DNA of 64,000 bases from Candidatus Obscuribacterales bacterium. GTDB taxonomy: Bacteria > Cyanobacteriota > Vampirovibrionia > Obscuribacterales > Obscuribacteraceae. Below are positions 33,466 through 42,137 of this stretch, in pieces. The first letter of the stretch is position 1; each line of letters opens with the position of its first letter. The notes beneath the pieces were generated by a model. It was not told the origin of the DNA, did not search any database, and was given only the letters and a program-made list of their open reading frames with translations. Location of the stretch: assembly GCA_020634035.1 (NCBI GenBank), contig JACKCM010000003.1, forward strand, positions 789,628 to 853,627, in the 5' to 3' direction. The position numbers and the translations under genes are program-made.

Positions 33466-34629
33466 ATGTCGAAACCAGTACAACCTCCCAAGAAGAGCAA
33501 TTCGAACTGCCGTATCAAAATCAGAACCAGATCCCAAAAGGGCAACAAGGATATGCTCGTTATTGGAGCAATCGGTCTGATTCTGGTAGCAGGATTCATA
33601 TTCTTCCTTTTCAAAATAATCGGTCAATCGGAAAAACATGTCGAAAAGGTAAGAAAAACAAAACTGAACTATGAAGAGTCTCTTAGCTGGCGCCCGGACA
33701 AAGGCCTGTCGGAAACAAGAATTCTAAAAGATTTGAAGATCAATCCCAGAAGGAAGAAAGCAAGCTACAAACAGATAGAGCTAAATGAAAAATGCCTGGA
33801 ATATATAGGAAGAATGGTGGATTTAGAAGAGCTCAATCTTTCGGACAGCGTTGTCGAAGATGAATGGCTCAAGCATATCCTTCATTTGCCTATCCGAAGA
33901 CTGCTGCTCGGAGGCACAAAAATAAGTGACCGGGGCGTGCCCCAGCTTGCCAGGCTAAATAATCTAAAAGAGCTTTCCCTGGGGGATACCGATGTAACAG
34001 ATAAAGGCATCAAGGCGCTGGCATCTTTCAAAAAGCTCGATACACTACTTTTAGAGCGATCGAAAATCACCGATAACGGTGTCACGTTCTTAGAACCGAT
34101 GCAAAATCTGGACACGCTGAAACTAGCCTATACAAAGATAAGTCCCCGGGCCATAGACTCGATTGCAAAAATGAAAGGGTTGCGGAGCTTGAATTTAGAG
34201 GGCGTACCCCTGGACGGAAAAGCCATCTCACAACTTTCGAATCTGAGAAAACTCCGCTCTCTCACCATAGCCAACTGCTCCCTCGATGATTCGGCGATGG
34301 AGAGTATAGACAAATTCAATTCTCTCTATCGTCTCAACGCCGAAAGAAATAATTTCGGCGACAAAACCCTGGACAAGCTTCGTGTATTCCCGAAACTCTA
34401 CCAACTCGATATCAGGCACTGCAACAATATCACCAGTGGTGCCATAGAAAAATTCAAGAGAGATCATCCAGGCTGTGACATCAAGACCACTCCCAGTGTT
34501 TCGAAATTCCCCGAGCAGTTTCCGGTAGGTGAGATCAAAGAAGAGGTCCAGATTATCGAGGATCAATTGAAGACCAGATTAGACTCAAAAAAAAGAAAAA
34601 AGAATAAGAAAGGGAAAAAGGCCGACTAG
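33466..34629 (+). CDS. Single-pass membrane leucine-rich-repeat protein
   Basis: 387 residues. A short basic cytoplasmic N-terminus (1-28) is followed by a membrane helix (about 30-52) and then an exported part. Residues ~100-345 hold about ten LRRs of the cysteine-free, GALA/RNase-inhibitor-like type (L-x-x-L-x-L-x-x-[ST]-x-[IV]-[ST]-D-x-G-[IV]). The C-terminal tail is a very basic K/R run. The fold and topology match the ectodomain of the kinase at 53886-55829 without the kinase. It is probably a receptor-like binding protein on the periplasmic side; ligand unknown. Confidence 0.85.
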   Translation: MSKPVQPPKKSNSNCRIKIRTRSQKGNKDMLVIGAIGLILVAGFIFFLFKIIGQSEKHVEKVRKTKLNYEESLSWRPDKGLSETRILKDLKINPRRKKASYKQIELNEKCLEYIGRMVDLEELNLSDSVVEDEWLKHILHLPIRRLLLGGTKISDRGVPQLARLNNLKELSLGDTDVTDKGIKALASFKKLDTLLLERSKITDNGVTFLEPMQNLDTLKLAYTKISPRAIDSIAKMKGLRSLNLEGVPLDGKAISQLSNLRKLRSLTIANCSLDDSAMESIDKFNSLYRLNAERNNFGDKTLDKLRVFPKLYQLDIRHCNNITSGAIEKFKRDHPGCDIKTTPSVSKFPEQFPVGEIKEEVQIIEDQLKTRLDSKKRKKNKKGKKAD

Positions 34630-34735
34630 ATAGGGCGACCTGCTTGGCAACAGCGATTTTGCTAACCCAAGCTTTATTCGAGCAAATTTAAAAAATCGGG
34701 TCAACTGCTAAAATCTCGAACCTAGCTGCAACCCG

Positions 34736-35899
34736 ATGTTCAAATACCGACGAATGACCAGACAGTCAAGGTCCGCCACCGGAGCCCTTTTATTAATAAC
34801 CTTTCTAGCCAGTTCACCCTGGTTCTGTCTGCCTGGCTATAGCCAGGTTCAAAAACCGATCCTTGACACCAAGACGAATCTCAGCTCGGTAAGATTGTCA
34901 CCGGCCGCTCATCAACTGGGTGATCAGCTGGGCATTAACGAAAAGATCAAAAACCTGGAAGATCTCAGACTGAAAAGCGAGATGACTGATCTACGAGCTT
35001 TGACCCGCGTGGTAATTCGACAGGACTTCGTCGTTAACCGCCAGGACATTCTCGAGCAGATAGAACAGACTCGCCTGGAAGTGGATTTCACCCTGGCCCG
35101 AATCAATGAAGAGATGAGCCTCTACACCGAGCTAATCGAAGCCTATGCCGATGAGAGAAACAAAAAAGTCGCCCATACAAACCTGCTCGCCTTTGCCTCC
35201 AACGGCATAATGTGGGCGATTGCAGAAGCTCTGACTATACCTACTTTCAGGGTACCAAGTCTGTCTGTCAGTTCAGGCGTAGTCGGCATACTTGCCGGAG
35301 CCACCCCCTCGGTCTTCTCGGCCTTAGCAGTGAAGCTGATCGAAGGAAAGAAGCACAGACCCCACGAGCTTCCCAATATGCTCTCCAAAGTGTTCGGCTA
35401 TCCCACCTCCCAGGATACTGAGTATCCCGATTCGGTCTGGACTTTTCTAAACACCATACCTGCAGGTGACAAAAGCGGAGAGACAAGAATCGAGCAAATC
35501 ATCCAACACTGGATTGCTGATCATTACATAGGCAGCTTCACCAGCCGAGATTCCAAACAGCAGCTCGATAGCCTGATCGGCTCTAAAGAAAGTAGCTATG
35601 AACTTACCATCGGCTTGCTCCGGGACCGGCGGACAATGCTGCAACAGTTGCACGTCCAGGTTTCGAAGATGAACCGCCTGCTCCTCGAATTGCTGCTTGT
35701 AATGCGAGGCGAAAAGCTTTATCTGGTGGAGAATCAGAATCTGGAAGAGGAAGAGGATGATGATGCTGAAGCCGATCAAGGCTCTCAGACCGAATCGGAA
35801 AAACCTGGCAAAAGGAGGATGCTCAAAAAGCTCAATCCGCATTTGCCGAATCTTCATCTACCCACCCTCGATCCCTCTGAACGCGCCGGAGATCTCTAG
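34736..35899 (+). CDS. Exported protein of unknown function
   Basis: 387 residues. An N-terminal signal peptide (hydrophobic about 15-33, then G-Y-S-Q) is followed by a long charged helical region (about 60-135, coiled-coil-like heptads) and a hydrophobic stretch at about 140-205 that could insert in a membrane. Next comes a second helical region, and finally a strongly acidic E/D run (about 340-350) before a basic, Pro-rich C-terminus. I do not recognise the family. It stands alone between the LRR and Ntn-hydrolase genes. Confidence 0.7.
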   Translation: MFKYRRMTRQSRSATGALLLITFLASSPWFCLPGYSQVQKPILDTKTNLSSVRLSPAAHQLGDQLGINEKIKNLEDLRLKSEMTDLRALTRVVIRQDFVVNRQDILEQIEQTRLEVDFTLARINEEMSLYTELIEAYADERNKKVAHTNLLAFASNGIMWAIAEALTIPTFRVPSLSVSSGVVGILAGATPSVFSALAVKLIEGKKHRPHELPNMLSKVFGYPTSQDTEYPDSVWTFLNTIPAGDKSGETRIEQIIQHWIADHYIGSFTSRDSKQQLDSLIGSKESSYELTIGLLRDRRTMLQQLHVQVSKMNRLLLELLLVMRGEKLYLVENQNLEEEEDDDAEADQGSQTESEKPGKRRMLKKLNPHLPNLHLPTLDPSERAGDL

Positions 35900-36016
35900 G
35901 TAGCACCGCGGGGGAGAGAAACTTGGTCCAGGTCGATATCTCAGCCAGCGCCGGTCTTCCGGTTTTCAATAGTCTATGATGGTAATTGATCGCGTTTTTT
36001 CGAGTTGTAACCGACA

Positions 36017-36676
36017 TTGAGCTTCAACCTAATCTGGCGTCTTGCCAACGGAATCATTCTAGCCAGTGATAGCCTGACAACAATGAACCGGGGCGAAAGA
36101 GTAATCGCAAAGCATACTCAAAAGACCTTCAAAATCTGTTGTCAAATGCCCCTGGGTGCCGTCTGCTCAGGTTCGCCAATTATCGGCTCACTGCCGGTGA
36201 CTCAGCTCCTGAGCCAGAACTATGAGCAAGAGAGAGACAGCCTGGAAGGCTTTGCCGAATTGATTCATGAAGAGGTTCGGGAAGCGCTCAAACAAAAACA
36301 TCGCGAATTAGAAACCAGAAATTTCGCCATTCACCTGGCAGGATATTGTGATGCCAGGCAAGAGTTTCAACACTTTGTCATAGCGACAAGAAAGAACGAG
36401 CTTGCTCCCCTGAGGCAACTAGAAGAGAAGCTTTTTGTCGGCGGCAACGTGGCCGGAGTCGAGATAGGAATTCTCAAAGAAGCAGGAATAAACCCTCTGG
36501 CTGGAGCCAATCTTGATCTGGAAGAAGCCGTGGACACAGTCAGGACAGCCATGAAACAGATTTTCGACCTGGGCTATCCTAATAAATCCGCACCGGCTCA
36601 GATTCTGGTCCTGGAAAAAGCCAAGGTCACCTGGGTAGAAGGCCCGCTTCAGGGAACAATAGTTGATTTAGTCTGA
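36017..36676 (+). CDS. Proteasome-beta/Anbu-like Ntn hydrolase with N-terminal Ser
   Basis: 219 residues from TTG 36017. After Met removal the sequence begins with Ser and aligns by eye with proteasome beta chains counted from Thr1: Gly at 11, Asp at 17 in I-L-A-S-D-S, Thr at 21, then a Lys-x-x-K-I segment (A-K-H-T-Q-K-T-F-K-I) that could supply the catalytic Lys. A strand with G-A-V-C-S-G-S follows where family members have the aG-x-x-x-D loop. There is no propeptide, as in HslV and Anbu. It would be a self-compartmentalised cytoplasmic hydrolase using Ser as nucleophile. No unfoldase (HslU/Clp/Mpa) gene is adjacent. The assignment is by pattern only. Confidence 0.6.
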   Translation: MSFNLIWRLANGIILASDSLTTMNRGERVIAKHTQKTFKICCQMPLGAVCSGSPIIGSLPVTQLLSQNYEQERDSLEGFAELIHEEVREALKQKHRELETRNFAIHLAGYCDARQEFQHFVIATRKNELAPLRQLEEKLFVGGNVAGVEIGILKEAGINPLAGANLDLEEAVDTVRTAMKQIFDLGYPNKSAPAQILVLEKAKVTWVEGPLQGTIVDLV

Positions 36677-36984
36677 TTTCGCCTGATTTTAAAAGTGCGT
36701 CGCAAAGCCATGAGAGCACTCTGATCTGAAGCGGCATCCCCGGAAGACCTGGTCAATTTCAAATCCGAAAGCTGTCCGCTCTTTAGCAAGCGAAAGCTGA
36801 ACTCTACCGGATCCTGCGGTCTATCGGTGATCACAGGAACCCAGTAAGCTTCCAACAGCCGCCTGACATCATCCTGTCGACTGGAAAGTTCCGACTTAGC
36901 ACAAGCGGGAGCGGGAGCAAGAGCAGGCTGGGTCCATGATAGACCTATAAAAGTAGCCAGGGCCAGAATAAAAATGGGCTTCAT
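36649..36984 (-). CDS. Exported TonB-C-terminal-like domain protein
   Basis: 111 residues. The signal peptide (hydrophobic, ending A-L-A-P) is followed by an Ala/Pro-rich spacer and a TonB/TolA-C-like module: Y-W-V-P, then V-E-F-S-F-R-L-L-K-S-G-Q-L-S-D-L-K-L-T-R-S-S-G-D-A-x-x-D-Q-S-A-L-x-A-L. Such free modules are common in non-model Gram-negatives and bind partner proteins or peptidoglycan-associated factors. Its 3' end overlaps the convergent Ntn-hydrolase gene by 28 bases. Confidence 0.75.
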   Translation of the reverse strand: MKPIFILALATFIGLSWTQPALAPAPACAKSELSSRQDDVRRLLEAYWVPVITDRPQDPVEFSFRLLKSGQLSDLKLTRSSGDAASDQSALMALRRTFKIRRNQTKSTIVP

Positions 36985-37174
36985 CAATAAAACTGCACGA
37001 ATTTTAGCTCCCTCGCCATAACGCCGGAAGGGAACTGAATTAGGAAAAAGCAGTCCTTAAGCTAAATCTTCTGAGTGTTTGGCTGAGTATCGGGCTATTG
37101 ACGCTTGCCAACCGGGAGTGTACAAATAGTGCCACTTCTACCTGGATTTAATTAGTTTCGACGCAGCATATTAG

Positions 37175-37912
37175 ATGGTAAGAATTTTTCTATTAGTTAT
37201 GCTCATAGCCGGGCTATCTGCCCTGTTTAACACGCGCCCTGCACCGGCCGAGCCTTTGAAGGCGATAATTCAACACTCTAGTGAAGTAAAGCCGGTATCA
37301 CCAAGGCTGCGAGCCGGCAGCCAGTTCAACCAAGAAGATCTGCCCAGACAGTTTACAAAATCCAAGTGGTTCAAGATTCCGCGCTGGATGGCAGGTGAAT
37401 GGCGCAGGCAGGCTGTTTATATTCGCAAAAATGGTGTCCTTCAACAAAGCCAGAAAGATATCAGACAACACCGCTATGGATTTCAGACCGATCAAGAGGG
37501 CAATGTCTGGCACTGGGTGAGAACGCCCCACCGAACTGTTTCGGAGCAAACCCGAACCATCTCATATTTTCTAATTCGTGACGAAGAGCTGGTGGCAAGC
37601 GCCCCGGACAAAGTCTCGATCAAAATCACCTGGACTACCTGGGTGGTCAATAAGCACACCGGCATTATCGACTCGGTGATTCAAGGGGTACAGGTCGACA
37701 CTTATAGACCGAAAGGTGAGGGAGCACTTCAGGCGGATTCTCACGTGGCGAATTATAATCAGGACGGCAAGCTCCTGGTCAAACAAGACTGGTGCTGGCA
37801 GGACGACCTGATGGTTTACTACGAGCCGGTCGACAACTATGAGGGCGTGGACGTCAAACTGCTCTTCAGTGACTTTCTGCGCAGTCACAACCTGGCTAAA
37901 TTATTGCCCTGA
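37175..37912 (+). CDS. Exported beta-rich protein of unknown function
   Basis: 245 residues with a signal peptide (M-V-R-I-F-L-L-V-M-L-I-A-G, cleavage near A-P-A-E). The mature part begins with a Trp-rich segment (K-W-F-K-I-P-R-W-M-A-G-E-W-R-R) and continues as alternating strands typical of a small barrel (lipocalin- or CpeT-like), but no diagnostic motif is present. Probably periplasmic. It stands 37 bases before the HAD phosphatase gene. Confidence 0.7.
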   Translation: MVRIFLLVMLIAGLSALFNTRPAPAEPLKAIIQHSSEVKPVSPRLRAGSQFNQEDLPRQFTKSKWFKIPRWMAGEWRRQAVYIRKNGVLQQSQKDIRQHRYGFQTDQEGNVWHWVRTPHRTVSEQTRTISYFLIRDEELVASAPDKVSIKITWTTWVVNKHTGIIDSVIQGVQVDTYRPKGEGALQADSHVANYNQDGKLLVKQDWCWQDDLMVYYEPVDNYEGVDVKLLFSDFLRSHNLAKLLP

Positions 37913-37948
37913 CTACCGCCTTGAATTCATAGTAAACTATCTCTGATT

Positions 37949-38821
37949 ATGTCCCAGACCATAGCAATCATTTTTGATTTCGACGATACCTTGCTGCCGG
38001 ATTCCACCAGTGAGCTTCTAGAGTCGCGCGGTATAGATTCTATGGAATTCTGGCGCACCGAAGCGAAGGCTTTATTAGATCGGGGCTATGATCCGACCCA
38101 TGCATATCTCAATCTTATACTCGACAGAGTAGGGGATAAAAAAGAGCTGGGTCCTCTCTCGAATAAAACCCTCGGCGAATTCGGTGCCACCCTTGACGAG
38201 ACCTTTTATCCCGGTGTCAAATCTCTTTTCCGCGACCTGAAAAAGATAGTAGCCGGGGTCTCAGATCAGCTGTCCATCGAGTTTTATATAATTTCTGGCG
38301 GGCTGCAAGCGGTAATGGACGGCAGTGCTTTTATCAAAGAAAACTTTACAGCCACCTATGGTTGCCAGTTCGGAGAATGCCCTAAGACCGGTCTGATCAA
38401 AAATATCAAACGCGCGATTACTTTTACCGAAAAGACCCGCTATCTTTTCGAGATAAACAAGGGCATCACCCCCGGTGACACCCAGGAGAATCAATATGTG
38501 GTCAATATCGACGTCAACGAAAGAGAGCGTCGAATTCCCTTCAAGAATATGATCTATCTGGGTGACGGTCATACCGACGTCCCTTGTTTCTCTCTGGTTA
38601 AAAAAAATGGTGGTATCGCTTTCGGCATATTCAGGCCCGGCGAAGAATCATCGGCTAGAAAAGCTTTTTTAGATTTCTTGAGAACAGACAGAGTTCTGAG
38701 TACCCATGCGCCTAAATACACCAAAACAGCAGAGCTCGGCGCTCTGCTTCGCATAGCCGTCCGAAACATAGCCGAAAGAACAATGGTTGATAGAAAACAG
38801 GCGGAAGCAGAGCTTTACTGA
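37949..38821 (+). CDS. HAD-superfamily phosphatase
   Basis: 290 residues. The Rossmann-like HAD core is clear: nucleophile and acid Asp10/Asp12 in F-D-F-D-D-T, the motif II region I-I-S-G-G and motif IV Y-L-G-D-G-H-T-D-V-P. An alpha-helical cap lies between about 20 and 95. It probably removes phosphate from a small metabolite. It is separated by one base from folC and is likely in one unit with it; a dihydroneopterin-type substrate would fit but is a guess. Confidence 0.9.
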   Translation: MSQTIAIIFDFDDTLLPDSTSELLESRGIDSMEFWRTEAKALLDRGYDPTHAYLNLILDRVGDKKELGPLSNKTLGEFGATLDETFYPGVKSLFRDLKKIVAGVSDQLSIEFYIISGGLQAVMDGSAFIKENFTATYGCQFGECPKTGLIKNIKRAITFTEKTRYLFEINKGITPGDTQENQYVVNIDVNERERRIPFKNMIYLGDGHTDVPCFSLVKKNGGIAFGIFRPGEESSARKAFLDFLRTDRVLSTHAPKYTKTAELGALLRIAVRNIAERTMVDRKQAEAELY

Positions 38822-38822
38822 A

Positions 38823-40160
38823 ATGAACTACAAAGAGTCGGTCGATTGGTTGTTGGAGATACCCAATCTGGACCAACCGGTAAAAGGTGTCTGCAACCGG
38901 AATGTGATGACACCGGAGAGAATGCGAAAGTTTCTGGATAGAACCGGCGGCAGTACTGAGACCGGTGCCAGGACTATCCACATTACCGGAACAAAGGGCA
39001 AAGGGTCGACGACCACGATGCTAGCCTCGGTCCTCAATCAGCTCGATGGTCCATCTGCCTTATTCATATCGCCGCATCTGAAAAACTTTACCGAAAGGAT
39101 TTCCTTACAAGGATACGGAATCTCAGAAGAAGTATTTGCCCGGGAAGCCAGTCGCCTGAAAGAAGCAGTAGAGAAAGCTGGTTCTTTTGGAGAGGGAGAA
39201 TTCTCTCAATTTTATGTCCTTATCTCGATGTTTCTCAATCTGGTAAAAGAGTCAGAGCCCCAGATACGGTGGCAGGTTCTTGAAGTCGGGCTCGGCGGAC
39301 GATTCGACCCTACCAACATATTCGACAACAAAGAGCTGGCTGTTTTTGTACCTGTCCACAAAGATCATTGCGCTTTTCTAGGCGATACGATAGAAGAGAT
39401 TGCCCGGGAGAAAGCAGAAATCATCAAAGAAGGCTGCCATGTAATCATCGCAGAACAGCCCTACCGAGAGGCATTTGCAGTAATCAGCGAAAAAGCGAAA
39501 GATATGGGTTGTGAATTCACCTATGTGCCGGATCATTATAAAGTTGAAAGCATGACGGTAGAAGAAGACAGACAAAGCTTTTCAGTGAGTGGTCCCTGGG
39601 GTGTGGAACGATACAGAACCAGAATGCTAGGTCACCATCAGCTTATTAACTCAGCCACGGTACTTGCTTCTATCGATCTACTAAGTCGAACGAAAAAAGA
39701 GATCAAATGGGATCACAACCAAATCAATATCGGTCTGGAACAGGCAAGCTTGCCCGGACGGATGGAAGTACTGGGCAAAAGACCATTTGTCATTGCAGAT
39801 GGTGCACATACAAAAGAATCGACCGAGATCGCCGTGCGATTCGTGAAAGACCATTATGTTTTCAAACGGCTCATTCTTGTTCTGGCAATCTCTAACGATA
39901 AAGACAGCGCAGCGATTATAGACGCTGCCGCAGTCGATGCGGATCTTGTGATTGCCACCGCCATAGACAAAACCCGGGCAATACCGGCTGATCAACTTGG
40001 GGATCTAGTGAAGAAGAGAATCTACTGCGAAGTCGAAATAGTCTCAAGCGTTGAAGCTGCCATTGCAAGAGCACAGGAGTTGGCTCTAGAAGAGGATCTA
40101 ATTCTGATCACAGGCTCTCTATACTTAGCAGCTGAGGTCTGCTCGCTCTTGAAAAATTAA
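38823..40160 (+). CDS. folC: Dihydrofolate synthase / folylpolyglutamate synthase FolC
   Basis: 445 residues. The Mur-ligase-like ATP loop I-T-G-T-K-G-K-G-S-T-T-T is near 54-65. L-E-V-G-L-G-G-R-F-D-P-T-N and the H-x-D-H-x-x-F-L-G motif follow, then G-R-M-E-V-L-G-K-R-P-F-V-I-A-D-G-A-H at the C-terminal domain start. It adds glutamate to dihydropteroate and tetrahydrofolate. The ATG at 38823 is chosen because it starts right after the preceding stop and matches the normal start of the family (N-Y-K-E-S-V-D-W-L); an earlier in-frame start lies inside the HAD gene. Confidence 0.95.
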   Translation: MNYKESVDWLLEIPNLDQPVKGVCNRNVMTPERMRKFLDRTGGSTETGARTIHITGTKGKGSTTTMLASVLNQLDGPSALFISPHLKNFTERISLQGYGISEEVFAREASRLKEAVEKAGSFGEGEFSQFYVLISMFLNLVKESEPQIRWQVLEVGLGGRFDPTNIFDNKELAVFVPVHKDHCAFLGDTIEEIAREKAEIIKEGCHVIIAEQPYREAFAVISEKAKDMGCEFTYVPDHYKVESMTVEEDRQSFSVSGPWGVERYRTRMLGHHQLINSATVLASIDLLSRTKKEIKWDHNQINIGLEQASLPGRMEVLGKRPFVIADGAHTKESTEIAVRFVKDHYVFKRLILVLAISNDKDSAAIIDAAAVDADLVIATAIDKTRAIPADQLGDLVKKRIYCEVEIVSSVEAAIARAQELALEEDLILITGSLYLAAEVCSLLKN

Positions 40161-40247
40161 TCCCAATCTCTCCAGGCCGGAGCAGAGGACTAGTCCCGTC
40201 CTGTTCATTTGCCAGCCAAGCGCTGGGAGAGATCGGCTTTCAACCCA

Positions 40248-40265
40248 ATCACCCGATCAGGTGAT
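40248..40265 (+). promoter_or_regulatory. Dyad upstream of the histidine kinase gene
   Basis: ATCACC-CGATCA-GGTGAT, perfect six-base arms, lies about 100 bases before the kinase start in the folC-kinase intergenic region. It may be a regulator site or a weak RNA hairpin. Confidence 0.3.
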
Positions 40266-40367
40266 GGGGGAAGATTAAATCTGAAAATCTAGGGGCTTTG
40301 ATAGACCCGAGTTTAACCTATATATATTTATAGAAAGGTTCGAACGAGCCTGTCGGGACGGTATCAC

Positions 40368-41981
40368 TTGAACAGTTGCAGCAAAGTTGCATCCAGCCTG
40401 TCATATGCCATGCTAATCACTGTGGTTCTCGCCAGTGGTGCCGTACTAGCTGGCTGGTTCTTCGCCATAGATTTCCTTAAGAATCCTGTTGAGGGGCAGA
40501 TTCCGGTAGCACCTACCACCGCAACATGCTTTATTCTCTGTGGAGTAGCATATGCGACACTGGTTAAGAAAGAATCCCAAGAAGAAATCTCGAGACACCG
40601 AACCTGGCTGATAGCCGCCTGTACTATCCTGGTCAGCATTATATGCATGCTCGTCATCGGACACAATTATTGCTCTGGAACGATACCGGACTTTGAGCAG
40701 ATTCTCTTTCCCTACAAGCTAAACGCCGTAGACAAATTCGCCCCGGGAAGAATGTCACCATCCACGGCAATCTATTTCTTGATGGTGTCACTTTCGCTAT
40801 CCATCTTCGACAGAAGGCTGAGACTTCCATATTCGCAAGGGCTGCTGGTATTCATGCTTTTCATGGCGCTCTTGAATTTAGTTGGATACTTTTACGGACT
40901 ACCTTATCTATGCGGACTTGGCGCCTTCACAAGAATCGCCGGACCGACGGCCCTTGGCTTTCTCCTTCTCGGCACATCGTTGCTACTAATCAGACCCGAG
41001 CAAAAAATAATGCATCTGCTCACCAACGATACTTTTGGCGGTATCACAGCCAGAGCCATCCTACCGGTCGCCATCCTCTGTCCAGCCATAATAGGATGGA
41101 TAGCTGCCACCGGTGAGCAGAACAAAGTCTGGAACTGGACATATGGAGCAGCTTTTATGGTTGTATCCAATATTGCTATTCTTTGCATAGTGGTGGCACT
41201 ACTATCAAAAAAACTCGAAGGAATAGACAAAGAAAAACGCATCGCGCTTGAAGAGAAAGAATCCCTCGCCACCCAGCGCGATACATTTATGGCCGTTCTG
41301 ACCCATGATTTGAAGAACCCGCTAATTGGAGCCGACAGAGTACTGGATGGACTGCTGAGAGGTAACGCCGGATCGCTTTCAGAGGAACAGACCCATGCCC
41401 TGCTGTTACTCAGGCAAAGTAATGAAGACCTGCTATCTATGGTAAAAACACTGCTGCATTTATACAAATACGACCGGGACGCCGAAGTTCTGTTTTTCGA
41501 AACAACAAGTATAGAGCCCGCGATAGAAGAAGCTGTATCAGAGCTTCTGCCCCTCGCCAAAAACCACCAAATAGAGCTTCGTCATCAAGTATCCGATACT
41601 ACACCGACAGTTCGAATCGACCGAACCGCTATGTCACATGTGATCACCAACCTTATTCAAAACGCGATCAAATTCTCCGGCAAGAACGCTGTCATAGAAG
41701 TAACAGCCGAGAATCTGGATGACGACTTCTGCCTGGTAAAAATCCATGACAATGGACCTGGAATCCCCAAAAGAGTTCTGGAACACTTGTTCGAGAGATA
41801 CAGCCAGGGAGATTCTGGCAAACATTACAAAACAGGAACAGGCCTTGGGCTGTTCTTATGCCATCAAATTGTTCAAGCCCACGATGGAACCCTGACTTGC
41901 GTCAGCGCAGAGGATACAGGCACAACTTTTGCCATAATGCTCAGAAAAGCGGTCGCCGCACATGAAAGGGTCCCTGGTTAA
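40368..41981 (+). CDS. Membrane sensor histidine kinase
   Basis: 537 residues from a TTG start. Seven or eight hydrophobic segments fill residues 10-290 with short loops, resembling MASE-type membrane sensor regions rather than a periplasmic sensor domain. Then comes a HisKA dimerisation helix with phospho-accepting His313 in T-H-D-L-K-N-P-L, and a HATPase domain with N-L-I-Q-N-A-I-K-F-S (N box), D-N-G-P-G-I-P (G1) and G-T-G-L-G-L-F (G2). It signals to an unlinked response regulator. The Ser/Thr kinase gene follows about 155 bases later. Confidence 0.92.
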   Translation: MNSCSKVASSLSYAMLITVVLASGAVLAGWFFAIDFLKNPVEGQIPVAPTTATCFILCGVAYATLVKKESQEEISRHRTWLIAACTILVSIICMLVIGHNYCSGTIPDFEQILFPYKLNAVDKFAPGRMSPSTAIYFLMVSLSLSIFDRRLRLPYSQGLLVFMLFMALLNLVGYFYGLPYLCGLGAFTRIAGPTALGFLLLGTSLLLIRPEQKIMHLLTNDTFGGITARAILPVAILCPAIIGWIAATGEQNKVWNWTYGAAFMVVSNIAILCIVVALLSKKLEGIDKEKRIALEEKESLATQRDTFMAVLTHDLKNPLIGADRVLDGLLRGNAGSLSEEQTHALLLLRQSNEDLLSMVKTLLHLYKYDRDAEVLFFETTSIEPAIEEAVSELLPLAKNHQIELRHQVSDTTPTVRIDRTAMSHVITNLIQNAIKFSGKNAVIEVTAENLDDDFCLVKIHDNGPGIPKRVLEHLFERYSQGDSGKHYKTGTGLGLFLCHQIVQAHDGTLTCVSAEDTGTTFAIMLRKAVAAHERVPG

Positions 41982-42137
41982 TGCTGGAGAAGAACGCTAT
42001 TTCCCAGGGTTTTCAAATTTAATCTGACGAAAGACGAGATGCTTGAACTTTTTTATCCCCCCGGACGTATTACAAATAAGTTCGACGGTTCAAGTCGTGC
42101 TCGTACAGTTGGCAGAACAAGGGGAGTTGTGCGTGCT

